Virus record (IMG/VR): IMGVR_UViG_3300047444_000219 | Coordinates: 1 to 55,194 of that record | Length of the DNA: 55,194 bases | DNA from: a virus | Direction: 5' to 3' (one strand) | Translations under genes and position numbers: made by a program | Part shown: in pieces, positions 12,879-19,960 of the stretch | Layout: every line of letters starts with the position of its first letter | How positions within the stretch are numbered: position 1 is the stretch's first letter | Notes under the pieces: model-generated | The model's input: only the letters and a program-made list of their open reading frames with translations | The model's database searches: none | Told to the model about the DNA's origin: nothing

Positions 12879-12906
12879 TTGACTATCCGCAGGGTTGGGG
12901 TAGAAT
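12879..12906 (+). promoter_or_regulatory. sigma-70-type promoter
   Basis: TTGACT (12879-12884), 16-bp spacer, TAGAAT (12901-12906), then AAGGAGTG near 12953-12960 and ATG 12968. The leader of about 55 nt is longer than usual for this cassette. Confidence 0.85.
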
Positions 12907-12967
12907 CATTCTTACGGTGATTGCTGAACACAAACACCGCCTTCTAACCCGTCAAGGAGTGACGAAC

Positions 12968-13390
12968 ATGAAAGCCTTCCAAGTTACCATCGCCAACGAA
13001 CTGCACACGGTTGCCAGCCTCGAAGACCTCAAGGCTCTGGTGAAACCGGTGATCCGCAAGCAACGCTTCTCCGTCGCGCTCGAAGAGATCGGCGCGCTGG
13101 AAGCCGGTGCGAAGTTCCACATCACGTCCCGCGTGAAGGGCGAGGGCAAGAAGGTCTTCGTCACGGTGCTGGACCTGACGCCCCCCGCGCCGCAGGCAGG
13201 CCGCAAGCACGCGGTGGATGCAGGCGGCTGGGTCACCCGCGCCAAGCGCTACATCGACACCCTGAACGTGACCGGCGAAGTCGGCGAGCGCGTCGATGGC
13301 AAGAAAATCTGGATCACGGTCGGCGGCATGGACGTGTTCTGGGTCTACCAGGCTGACCGCGCCGAAGCGCTGAAGAAAGCCCTCGCCTGA
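12968..13390 (+). CDS. hypothetical protein, 140 aa
   Basis: ATG 12968 sits behind AAGGAGTG; an earlier in-frame start near 12866 lies inside the palindrome and is rejected. The soluble protein may have two domains: residues 1-70 (MKAFQVTIANELHTVASLED; FSVALEEIGALEAGAKFHIT) and 78-140 (WVTRAKRYIDTLNVTGEVGE; KIWITVGGMDVFWVYQADRA), each helical then beta, joined by a Pro-rich linker. Family unknown. Strong promoter and good ribosome site suggest high expression. Confidence 0.75.
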   Translation: MKAFQVTIANELHTVASLEDLKALVKPVIRKQRFSVALEEIGALEAGAKFHITSRVKGEGKKVFVTVLDLTPPAPQAGRKHAVDAGGWVTRAKRYIDTLNVTGEVGERVDGKKIWITVGGMDVFWVYQADRAEALKKALA

Positions 13391-13397
13391 GCCCGCT

Positions 13398-13421
13398 GCC
13401 CGGCACCGCCCGGGCCTCTTT
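13398..13421 (+). terminator. possible weak terminator
   Basis: GCCCGG ... CCGGGC stem with a short loop, followed only by CTCTTT. It lies between two genes with 43 bp spacing and may attenuate rather than stop transcription. Confidence 0.4.
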
Positions 13422-13433
13422 CGGGAGACCGAC

Positions 13434-13700
13434 ATGAGTTCCGTACAGCAACGCTTCATGGATGAACTGGACCTGCTGCTCGCCGACCGCGACGCCCCGC
13501 ATAACCGGCGCGGGCTCACCGAGCGCGAGCGCAACCGGCTGCTGACCGAGGCCATGCAGCGGCAGGGCTGGATGCTCGCCGACATCGTGGACACGGCGCG
13601 GCGCAACGGCTTCATCATCGTCGGCACCCGCATCATTTCACCCGTACGCCAGAAGTGGCAGGGCGACCATCGCGCAGTCCGGTCGTCGTTTTACCGATAA
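13434..13700 (+). CDS. small hypothetical protein, 88 aa
   Basis: ATG 13434 with GGGAG upstream. The product is Arg-rich and helical (MSSVQQRFMDELDLLLADRD; LTERERNRLLTEAMQRQGWM), and a Gly/Ile-rich segment follows. The LTERERNRL stretch and the following helices could be a small DNA-binding fold, but the pattern is not specific. No family is assigned. Confidence 0.65.
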   Translation: MSSVQQRFMDELDLLLADRDAPHNRRGLTERERNRLLTEAMQRQGWMLADIVDTARRNGFIIVGTRIISPVRQKWQGDHRAVRSSFYR

Positions 13701-13714
13701 TCGAGGGACCAACC

Positions 13715-14044
13715 ATGACAATCGAAAAGATGCTGCTCACGCAAGGGCACCAGCAGGCCGTTTCCCGCTTCTACCGGATCAAGCTGCACGTGTGTGTCGC
13801 ACTGGGGCTGCTGCGCACCATGCGCGCCGACGACGAGGTGCTGATCGCGCACGGCCTGGAGCGCCCGGTGGCGGTGCCGAGCCACGACTATGAGAACGAC
13901 CCGCCTTACGTCGCGGTGGCCCGCGAATACCGGCTGACGGTGGGCCGGGGCTGGCTGACCGGCTGGACCTACGACTGCTACCAGCACAACGCACGGCGGC
14001 TCGACGCGCCCGAGTGCGGGCTGCAATTGATTGCAAACGCCTGA
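13715..14044 (+). CDS. hypothetical protein, 109 aa, ending in a palindromic site
   Basis: ATG 13715 with GAGGG upstream. Helical N-terminus (TQGHQQAVSRFYRIKLHVCV), Tyr/Pro-rich middle. Palindromic copy 10 (14021-14036) is read as LQLIA at the very C-terminus, three codons before the stop. This gene directly precedes the DNA ligase gene by 28 bp. Function unknown. Confidence 0.7.
   Translation: MTIEKMLLTQGHQQAVSRFYRIKLHVCVALGLLRTMRADDEVLIAHGLERPVAVPSHDYENDPPYVAVAREYRLTVGRGWLTGWTYDCYQHNARRLDAPECGLQLIANA
14021..14036 (-). repeat. 16-bp palindromic site, copy 10 (in gene)
   Basis: cTGCAATTGATTGCAA, TG-centred orientation, read as LQLIA in the last codons of 13715-14044, 37 bp before the ligase start. 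Confidence 0.9.
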
Positions 14045-14072
14045 CCCGATACCAACCAGAAAGGACCTCAGC

Positions 14073-14990
14073 ATGACCAGCTTCAAGCCTATGCTCGCCG
14101 AAGACGCGGTGCTCGAAAAACTCCAGTTTCCCGCATGGCAGCAGCCCAAGATCGACGGCGTGCGCACGCTCAACCGTGACGGCGTGGCGGTGGGCCGCTC
14201 GCTGAAGAAGCCCGGCAACCTGTACGTGCAGAAGCGCTTCGGCGGGGCGGACTACCACGGCCTGGACGGTGAAATGATCGTCGGTGCGAACCCGCAGGCG
14301 ACAGACCTGTGCCGTGCGACGACGAGCGCGCTGAGCACGCAGGAGGGTTCACCCGTGCTGACATGGTACGTGTTCGACTACCTGACCGCCGCGACGATGG
14401 GCCTGTGCTATGAGGCGCGGTATGAAGCGCTGCTGAACCGTCTAAACGGGCTGGGGGACCTCGCATTGGTGCCGATGCCCTTTGGCATCGTGGAAAACCT
14501 CGAACAGGTGCTAGAGCAGGACAAGGTGCACCTGGAGGTGGGCTACGAGGGCAGCATCGTGCGTCGCCCGGATTCGTTCTACAAGCATGGCCGCTCGACG
14601 CTGACCAAGTGCGAGGTGCTGCGGATCAAGACCTTCGCGGACGACGAGGCCGAGATCATCGGGTTCGAGGAAGGCCGCAAGAACCTGAACGAGGCGAAGA
14701 CCAACGAACTGGGCCACACCGAGCGCAGCAGCCACAAGGCCAACCAGGTGCCCAACGGCCAGATTGGTTCGCTGACGGGCCGCGTGCTGACGGGCATCTT
14801 CAAGGATCAGGTCGTGACGATCAGCCCGGGCCGCATGACGGTGGCCGAGGCAACCGACCTGTTCCAGAACCCGCAGAAGCTGCTGGGCCGCATCAGCAAG
14901 TTCCGCCACTTCCCGGTCGGCGTGAAAGACAAGCCGCGTTTCCCGACGCACCAGATGTTCCGTGAACGTTTTGATATGAGTGAGGGCTAA
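14073..14990 (+). CDS. ATP-dependent DNA ligase, 305 aa
   Basis: ATG 14073 follows AAAGGA. It is a compact phage-type ligase: motif I PKIDGVR with the adenylated lysine at K26, motif III LDGEMIV (E67), motif IIIa YVFDYL near 99-104, motif IV EGSIVRR (E159) and motif V LRIK (K186). An OB-fold follows (DDEAEIIGFEEG; LTGRVLTGIFKDQVVTISPG). At 305 residues it matches minimal nucleotidyltransferase plus OB-domain viral ligases. It should seal nicks in duplex DNA during phage replication and repair using ATP. It lies in the same direction as, and about 7.4 kb upstream of, the DNA polymerase gene. Confidence 0.93.
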   Translation: MTSFKPMLAEDAVLEKLQFPAWQQPKIDGVRTLNRDGVAVGRSLKKPGNLYVQKRFGGADYHGLDGEMIVGANPQATDLCRATTSALSTQEGSPVLTWYVFDYLTAATMGLCYEARYEALLNRLNGLGDLALVPMPFGIVENLEQVLEQDKVHLEVGYEGSIVRRPDSFYKHGRSTLTKCEVLRIKTFADDEAEIIGFEEGRKNLNEAKTNELGHTERSSHKANQVPNGQIGSLTGRVLTGIFKDQVVTISPGRMTVAEATDLFQNPQKLLGRISKFRHFPVGVKDKPRFPTHQMFRERFDMSEG

Positions 14991-14993
14991 AGC

Positions 14994-15281
14994 ATGGCAG
15001 GCATCCGTTTTTCGCAGATCACCGCATCCACCAACGACAACGGCGAGGACGTGGTGTACGGCCTGAGCCCGCTGGGAGAGGTGTGGCAGTACATCGGCGT
15101 GCAGACCGCCAAGGGCAAGCCAGTGCAGAATCCCGGTGGCGACTGGGACAACTCGCGGACCGGACGGGTCGGCAACTGGACGCCCTACTGGAAGAAGCTG
15201 ACCGACGCGGTAAAGCCCGAGTTCGAGCCCGCATCCGGCCACGAAGACCTGACGCCCGAACAGCTACAGCCCCCGTACTGA
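14994..15281 (+). CDS. hypothetical protein, 95 aa
   Basis: ATG 14994, 3 bp after the ligase stop, with GAGGG upstream. The product has a beta-like centre (DVVYGLSPLGEVWQYIGVQT), several Trp residues (GNWTPYWKKLTD) and an acidic/Pro-rich end. Co-transcription with the ligase suggests an accessory role, but no family is recognised. Confidence 0.7.
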   Translation: MAGIRFSQITASTNDNGEDVVYGLSPLGEVWQYIGVQTAKGKPVQNPGGDWDNSRTGRVGNWTPYWKKLTDAVKPEFEPASGHEDLTPEQLQPPY

Positions 15282-15307
15282 CGACCGGCACCGGCCTGAA
15301 ATACTGT

Positions 15308-15335
15308 TTGACAATCCGGGCCGGTGTGTTATTCT
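15308..15335 (+). promoter_or_regulatory. sigma-70-type promoter
   Basis: TTGACA (15308-15313), 16-bp spacer, TATTCT (15330-15335), followed by AAGGAGTG at 15356-15363. It drives the dikinase-like gene. Confidence 0.8.
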
Positions 15336-15372
15336 GATGACTCAACGGCCAATTCAAGGAGTGAATAGCCAG

Positions 15373-17328
15373 ATGGAACTCTTTTCCGTTTATTCCAAGG
15401 GCGAATTCAACGCCGAGCGCCTGGGTGGCAAGGGCTTCGGCCTGTGGTGGATGCAGCAGAACGGCATCACTGTCCCGCCCGCGCTGATCATCCCGACGAC
15501 AGTGTGCGTCGAATACATGAAGAACCCCGAGTACGTGCGCGCCGCAATCCAGAAGGCGCTGCCGGACATCCGCGCATTTTTCAAGCAGTACATGGGCCAC
15601 ATGCCGCTCGTGTCGGTGCGCTCCGGTGCCCGCGTCTCGATGCCCGGCATGATGGACACGGTGCTGAACGTCGGCATCGACGGCGCGACGCGCAACGTCT
15701 GGATCAGCAAGCTCGGCGCACACTGCGTGACCGACAGCGAATGCCGCCTGATCGAAATGTTCGGCAACGTGGTCAAGGGCATCGACCGCCACGAGTTCGA
15801 GGACTGCACGACGCCGGACGAATACCGGTCGATCTACTCGTACATGACCGGCACCGCGTTCCCCGACACCGACCAGCAGATCGCCGAGGCGATTGAGGCG
15901 GTGTTCAACTCCTGGAACAACGAACGCGCGGTTTTCTACCGCAAGATGAACAATATCCCCGACGACTGGGGCACCGCCGTGGTGATCCAGGCGATGGTGT
16001 TCGGCAACCTCAACGACCAGTCGGCAACCGGCGTACTGTTCACCCGCAACCCTGATTCCGGCGAGAACGTCGTGACCGGCGAGTTTCTGCCGAATGCGCA
16101 GGGTGAGGACGTGGTGGCAGGCATCAAGACGCCGCTGAAGCTCGCCGCGATGAAGGACTGGAATCACCCGGTCTACGATGAACTGATCGAGACCGTGCTG
16201 CGGCTGGAATCGCTGAAGGGTGACGTGCAGGACGTGGAATTCACGGTCGAGGACGGCAAGCTGTACATCCTGCAAACCCGCAACGCCAAGCGCAGCGCGA
16301 AGGCTGCGGTGAAGATCGCGCTGGACATGCACAAGGAGGCAATGCTGACGCTGCCGCAGATGTTCGAGCGCGTGAAGGCCAGCGACTACGACCGCGCTAA
16401 GCTCGACGTGATCGACCCGTCTTTCACCACGAAACCGGACTTTACCGGCATCGCCGCGTGTTCGGGCATCGTGACCGGCGTAGTCGTGCGGTCGGCACAG
16501 GCTGCAATTGATTGCAAAAAGCCGTGTATCCTGGTAACCAGCGAAACGACCCCGGATGACATCGCCGGAATGAACGCGGCACGCGGGATTCTGACCATGA
16601 CGGGCGGCTCGACCTCGCACGCCGCAGTAGTGGCGCGTTCGATGAACAAGCCGTGTGTGGTGGGCCTGTCGGTGTCGATCAACCAGTTCCCCGAGGGCAG
16701 CAGCGTGAGCATCGACGGCGCGACGGGGCGCGTGTGGAAGACCGAAGTGCCGGTCGTGCCGGGCTCGCAGGACGCGACGCTGGCTGAGTTCCGCCGCCTG
16801 ATGTTCGAGTCGCTGAACGCGGTGCCGATCAGCCACGAGACGGGCTCGGGTACGGTGGGCTATCTGCGCCTTGCCGACAAGCTGACGTGGCCGCAGAACC
16901 GCCTCGCGAAGCTCGTGAAGGGCATGTACGACGCCACCGCCTGCCTGTACATCGACACGACGCTGAAGCTCGAAGAGGCCGAGGCCGCTTTCCTTCAGCC
17001 GTTCGGTGCGCCGGTCGAGACGGATCGCGAACAGGCCCTCGTACACCTGCTGGAGTCGGTGTCGCTGAACCCGGACCGCGTGTGCATCATCACCACGTGC
17101 CAGACCAAGCTGCCGCGCCTGAGCGTGGCCGAGACCTTGGAGCAACTGGTGCTCGCGTCGAACGTGCTGATGTGGTCCGGCGAGGACAGCGCGGCAGTGC
17201 AGAAGGTGATGGCCTGGAAGAAGAAAGAGGACGGACTGTCCCTGATGGCCGCGCCCGGCACGCTCAATCCTAACGGGCTGTCGTTTCTGAGTGAAAGTGT
17301 TGTCGTTTCGAAGTTGCTCCACGACTGA
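15373..17328 (+). CDS. pyruvate phosphate dikinase / PEP synthase-like protein lacking the PEP-binding barrel, 651 aa
   Basis: ATG 15373 is set by AAGGAGTG 9 bp upstream; an ATG at 15337 lies at the -10 and is rejected. Residues about 1-310 form the ATP-grasp domain of PPDK (LVSVRSGARVSMPGMMDTVL near 79-98; ATGVLFTRNP near 218-227; GEFLPNAQGEDVVAG near 236-250). Residues about 360-460 are the swivelling phosphohistidine domain with GGSTSHAAVVAR, catalytic His416. In PPDK the next part is a ~350-residue PEP/pyruvate barrel; here only ~190 unrelated-looking residues follow. It can probably bind ATP and phosphorylate its histidine, but the acceptor is unknown. It contains palindromic copy 11. 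The set of domains resembles rifampin phosphotransferase parts in a different order. Confidence 0.85.
   Translation: MELFSVYSKGEFNAERLGGKGFGLWWMQQNGITVPPALIIPTTVCVEYMKNPEYVRAAIQKALPDIRAFFKQYMGHMPLVSVRSGARVSMPGMMDTVLNVGIDGATRNVWISKLGAHCVTDSECRLIEMFGNVVKGIDRHEFEDCTTPDEYRSIYSYMTGTAFPDTDQQIAEAIEAVFNSWNNERAVFYRKMNNIPDDWGTAVVIQAMVFGNLNDQSATGVLFTRNPDSGENVVTGEFLPNAQGEDVVAGIKTPLKLAAMKDWNHPVYDELIETVLRLESLKGDVQDVEFTVEDGKLYILQTRNAKRSAKAAVKIALDMHKEAMLTLPQMFERVKASDYDRAKLDVIDPSFTTKPDFTGIAACSGIVTGVVVRSAQAAIDCKKPCILVTSETTPDDIAGMNAARGILTMTGGSTSHAAVVARSMNKPCVVGLSVSINQFPEGSSVSIDGATGRVWKTEVPVVPGSQDATLAEFRRLMFESLNAVPISHETGSGTVGYLRLADKLTWPQNRLAKLVKGMYDATACLYIDTTLKLEEAEAAFLQPFGAPVETDREQALVHLLESVSLNPDRVCIITTCQTKLPRLSVAETLEQLVLASNVLMWSGEDSAAVQKVMAWKKKEDGLSLMAAPGTLNPNGLSFLSESVVVSKLLHD
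16502..16517 (-). repeat. 16-bp palindromic site, copy 11 (in gene)
   Basis: cTGCAATTGATTGCAA, TG-centred, read as AIDCK (residues about 379-382) at the start of the phosphohistidine domain of the dikinase-like gene, in a region that is variable in the family. Confidence 0.9.
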
Positions 17329-17342
17329 TTTACGGCTATATT
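17314..17342 (+). promoter_or_regulatory. sigma-70-type promoter
   Basis: TTGCTC (17314-17319), 17-bp spacer, TATATT (17337-17342), overlapping the end of the dikinase-like gene. The word TATATTCGCCGC is shared with the promoter at 31785-31813. Confidence 0.6.
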
Positions 17343-17372
17343 CGCCGCCACTTTCAGCAAGTAGTGGCGAAT
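17340..17372 (+). promoter_or_regulatory. inverted repeat between -10 and start codon, probable operator or RNA hairpin
   Basis: ATTCG-CCG-CCACT and AGTGG-CGAAT form ten complementary pairs with a 3-nt bulge and a 10-nt loop. The repeat begins in the -10 box and ends at the base before ATG 17373. It would block transcription if bound as DNA, or hide the start if folded as RNA. The gene behind it encodes a probable DNA-binding protein, which suggests autoregulation. Confidence 0.55.
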
Positions 17373-17798
17373 ATGACTCGATTGAAGTGTCCGAAGTGCG
17401 GCTCTGGCGGGGCTTTCCAGCGATGGGATGGTCCTGACCTCGTACTCCACTGTCTGTGCGGACTGAACAAGGTCATGGAAACCACCTTGCAGGAGATAGT
17501 GATCCCCGAGAAAGTGTCGGACAAGGCGCGGGTACGGCTCCCCAAGGTCGGCTCCCGCCTGTACAAGACGCTGGCAATGCTCGCCGAACTGGACGAGCCA
17601 AACTCGGGGGAAGTTGCCGCCCGGCTGCAAGCCAGAGGCGAGCGCTTCACTGTAAGCGAGGCATCGACCTGCCTGACCGTACTCATGGGCATGAAACTGG
17701 TGTACCGGGTACACGCCCGCAAGAACCTGCCCGGTGGCAGTGTCTGGGCACTGACAGATGAATGTACTGACCTGATGGAGCAACCCGATGGCACTTAG
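17373..17798 (+). CDS. zinc-ribbon plus winged-helix protein, putative transcription regulator, 141 aa
   Basis: ATG 17373 is preferred; an in-frame GTG at 17364 lies inside the inverted repeat. The N-terminus has CPKCG (C6, C9) and HCLCG (C27, C29), a four-Cys zinc ribbon. Residues about 60-135 follow a winged-helix pattern: helix LYKTLAMLAELDEP, helix SGEVAARLQARG, helix TVSEASTCLTVLMGMKLVYR, then a wing (GGSVWALTDE). A DNA-binding regulator is likely. The promoter/inverted repeat directly in front suggests it controls itself. Family not named. Confidence 0.7.
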   Translation: MTRLKCPKCGSGGAFQRWDGPDLVLHCLCGLNKVMETTLQEIVIPEKVSDKARVRLPKVGSRLYKTLAMLAELDEPNSGEVAARLQARGERFTVSEASTCLTVLMGMKLVYRVHARKNLPGGSVWALTDECTDLMEQPDGT

Positions 17799-18045
17799 TA
17801 TTGGCGTTTCGCGCGGCACGAAGATTCAGGTGGGCACGAACGGCGTGCTGAACGTGGTGGCCGTGCAGCGGGGCAACTCGGTGACGGTCGAATTCAACGG
17901 TCGCACGTACGAGGTCACGGATCAGGCGCGGGTCGAACTCATGGATGAAACATTCGTCAGTTACGGGCTTCGGCATCACGACGCGAGCCAGCGCCCCCGA
18001 CTGGCTTTCGAGGCCCCGACCCATGTCCGCATTAGAACAATCTGA
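17788..18045 (+). CDS. small beta-rich protein, 85 aa, faintly CsrA-like
   Basis: ATG 17788 overlaps the previous gene by 11 bp. The layout L.VSRGTKIQVG ... LNVVAVQRGNSVTVEFNG ... YEVTDQARVEL resembles the strand order of CsrA/RsmA (start near the N-terminus, then G..I.VG, a second strand pair, and a charged segment). However, CsrA hallmark residues such as the APxxVxVxRxE stretch are not clear, and there is a ~30-residue C-terminal extension. RNA binding is possible but unproven; another small SH3-like beta barrel is equally possible. Confidence 0.55.
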   Translation: MALSIGVSRGTKIQVGTNGVLNVVAVQRGNSVTVEFNGRTYEVTDQARVELMDETFVSYGLRHHDASQRPRLAFEAPTHVRIRTI

Positions 18046-18490
18046 CCAGGTGGCGCGTGTCTGCGCTGCCGAGAGTATCACCCCCGAAGCATTGCAGCAG
18101 ATGGTCCGGTGCGCCGCGCTGATCACGCACGAACGCGGCAACCGCAGGTTCAATAACTGGCTGTTCGAAGTGGACGGCGCGCGGGTGCACAGCATGACCC
18201 ACGTCGCGCCCCCGGAACGCCAGTTGAGCGCCCGCACCAGTCTCACCGCGTGGGACGAATGCGAGCACTGTGAAGGAGAAGGCTGCAAGCACTGCGGCTA
18301 TGTTGGTCAAATCAAAACGGTCTACGGGCCACACGCAAAGGAGTTGCACAAGCATGAACGGAACCCTCAATCTCCCGGTACTCATGGGTCTGAAGCACTT
18401 CACGGTCGCAGGCGGTCCGTATCTGGCGCGTCCGGCGAACATGGTCGGCGTCAAGATGGCGAAGGAAATCGGCGCAAAGGCCGACATTGA
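18023..18490 (+). CDS. hypothetical protein with Cys-rich DnaJ-like zinc motif, 155 aa
   Basis: ATG 18023 overlaps the previous gene by 23 bp. Residues about 73-92 contain CEHCEGEGCKHCGYVG, i.e. CxxCxGxGCxxCxxxG, as in DnaJ-type zinc modules. The frame stays open for 137 bp into the phosphatase gene at 18354; that last part is basic and low complexity (GRRRSVSGASGEHGRRQDGE) and is probably just the shadow of the phosphatase codons. The gene therefore seems to have lost an earlier stop, or the downstream gene was inserted or extended upstream. Function unknown. Confidence 0.55.
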   Translation: MSALEQSDQVARVCAAESITPEALQQMVRCAALITHERGNRRFNNWLFEVDGARVHSMTHVAPPERQLSARTSLTAWDECEHCEGEGCKHCGYVGQIKTVYGPHAKELHKHERNPQSPGTHGSEALHGRRRSVSGASGEHGRRQDGEGNRRKGRH

Positions 18491-18845
18491 CATTCCGACG
18501 CAGGACTTCAGTGTCCCGTCGAAAGACCTGCTCGATGCCGGGCTGACGCAGGCGGTCGCAGCGGTCCTCGCCGGGCAGCAGGTGTATGTGGGCTGCTACG
18601 CGGGACGGGGCCGCACAGGGCTGTTCCTGTCGATCCTGGCGAAGGCTTTTGGCGTGAAGATGCCGGTCGAGTACGTGCGCGAGCATTACTACCCGCACGC
18701 GGTCGAGACGGATGACCAGTACCAGTTCGTGCTGGATTACCCGATCCCGGCTGAAGTGAAGAAAATGCTGCGGAAAGCCCGGATCAAGGCGCTGTTTCAA
18801 TTTCGCACATGTTTGACAAACGGGTCGTTTGTGGTAGAATCCTAA
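18354..18845 (+). CDS. dual-specificity / tyrosine phosphatase-like protein 1, 163 aa
   Basis: ATG 18354 follows AAAGGAG by 10 bp. The signature GCYAGRGRTG gives the CX5R P-loop with C81 and R87, typical of cysteine-based phosphatases. Upstream is a conserved-looking Asp segment (IDIPTQDFSVPSKDLL), a candidate for the general-acid loop. Downstream is EYVREHYYPHAVETDDQYQF. It is a paralogue of the protein at 19961-20749 (shared AGxxV..GC..G.GRTG and YVR.HY...AVE...Q..F). It probably removes phosphate from protein or another phosphoester. Its 3' end overlaps the next promoter. Confidence 0.8.
   Translation: MNGTLNLPVLMGLKHFTVAGGPYLARPANMVGVKMAKEIGAKADIDIPTQDFSVPSKDLLDAGLTQAVAAVLAGQQVYVGCYAGRGRTGLFLSILAKAFGVKMPVEYVREHYYPHAVETDDQYQFVLDYPIPAEVKKMLRKARIKALFQFRTCLTNGSFVVES
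18813..18840 (+). promoter_or_regulatory. sigma-70-type promoter inside the end of the phosphatase gene
   Basis: TTGACA (18813-18818), 16-bp spacer, TAGAAT (18835-18840), then AAGGAGTG at 18863-18870 and ATG 18879. Confidence 0.85.
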
Positions 18846-18878
18846 GTATCAGATCGGCATTCAAGGAGTGAAGCCGCC

Positions 18879-19931
18879 ATGCGATTCGAAGACAAGAATA
18901 CCCTCGCGTACTACCTCAGCGCTCCCCAGATGCACCCGCAAGGCGTCGGCCATTACCTCGTCTCCCGCGTTGCAATCAATTGCAAAACGTACAAGGAGAA
19001 CGGAGGTCCCGGTGGCCTCGCCGAGCCGGACACCGACGCGCTGCGCTTCTACGCGCTGAATCACCTGGCGGCAGTCGTCCAGAAGCGTTTCACCCGACAC
19101 CAGTTCCTCACGCCGCTGGCGCGCAAGGTCATGGAAGCCTACACCTCGGCCCTCGCGTCGCAGGGGCTGCGGCTGTTCCACTACATGCTGCTGATCACGA
19201 CCCGCGAGTCGCGCCACGTGAAGGACGAAGCCACGCCGAAGCTGGCGAAAGAGAAGTACGGCAGCGCCTTCTACGCGTTTAACAAGCTGATCAAGGGCGG
19301 CGGATCGCACACTGCGGTGGAAGCGCTACTCGACAACCCGCCCGAAATGCAGCTTGGCCCGTACTGCGAGGGGCTGACGTTCCTGTTCAACGAGGGCAAC
19401 TTCTCGGGTGGCTACGGCGGCAAGCCGTGGGGCAACATCGCACAGACGCTCTCGCGCTTCGTGAACGGCGAGACGAGCCTGGAGGTGATGATCGACACCG
19501 CGTGGACGCTCGCGCACAATAACGGCCCAATGTTCAACAAGGGCATGCTGTACGACGACTACTCGGCACTGATCTACAAGATTCTCGACGTGCAGCGCAG
19601 CGGCCAGTGCGTCGAACTGCTGATCGACATGTACGAGTCGCACAGTTTCGCGAAGAAGTTCTCCGACCTGTACGCGCTTGCGATGGCCGCACGCACCGAG
19701 TGGCCTGACGAATTCGGCCAGTACTGCGACTGGTACAAGGTCGAAGCGCTGGGCGCGCTGAAGAAGTACCCGCACGAGAAGCAGATGCAGGCCGAGAAGT
19801 ACGGCGAGCCGGGCAAGCAGGTCACCTTGCCCCCGGGCTTCACGAAGGTGCTGGGTGAGTGGCAGGTGTTCCCCGGGCAGTCCGTCGCGATCCTCGAACG
19901 CGGCAAAACCAAATCCAAGGCTACGGCCTGA
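18879..19931 (+). CDS. conserved phage protein of unknown function between two phosphatases, 350 aa
   Basis: ATG 18879 behind AAGGAGTG. Soluble, mixed alpha/beta. Notable stretches are FYALNHLAAVVQKRFTRHQF, LRLFHYMLLITTRESRH, FNEGNFSGGYGGKPWGNIAQ and WTLAHNNGPMFNKGMLYDDY. The dense Gly/Asn/His motifs look like an active or binding site. I remember similar phage proteins of unknown function, but cannot name a family. Palindromic copy 12 is read as AINCK near residues 32-35. Its position between paralogous phosphatases suggests a shared pathway; it could be a substrate, partner or separate enzyme. Confidence 0.75.
   Translation: MRFEDKNTLAYYLSAPQMHPQGVGHYLVSRVAINCKTYKENGGPGGLAEPDTDALRFYALNHLAAVVQKRFTRHQFLTPLARKVMEAYTSALASQGLRLFHYMLLITTRESRHVKDEATPKLAKEKYGSAFYAFNKLIKGGGSHTAVEALLDNPPEMQLGPYCEGLTFLFNEGNFSGGYGGKPWGNIAQTLSRFVNGETSLEVMIDTAWTLAHNNGPMFNKGMLYDDYSALIYKILDVQRSGQCVELLIDMYESHSFAKKFSDLYALAMAARTEWPDEFGQYCDWYKVEALGALKKYPHEKQMQAEKYGEPGKQVTLPPGFTKVLGEWQVFPGQSVAILERGKTKSKATA
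18970..18985 (+). repeat. 16-bp palindromic site, copy 12 (in gene)
   Basis: TTGCAATCAATTGCAA, centre CA, read as AINCK near the N-terminus of the 18879-19931 gene, about 130 bp downstream of the -10 at 18835. Confidence 0.95.
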
Positions 19932-19960
19932 AACCAGCAACAATCGAAGGAGTCGATTGC

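Noticed and set aside
15019-17322. 767-codon open frame on the minus strand opposite the dikinase-like gene
   Set aside because: The + strand carries an unmistakable PPDK-like protein; the minus frame is a His/Arg/Leu-rich shadow typical of high-GC complements.
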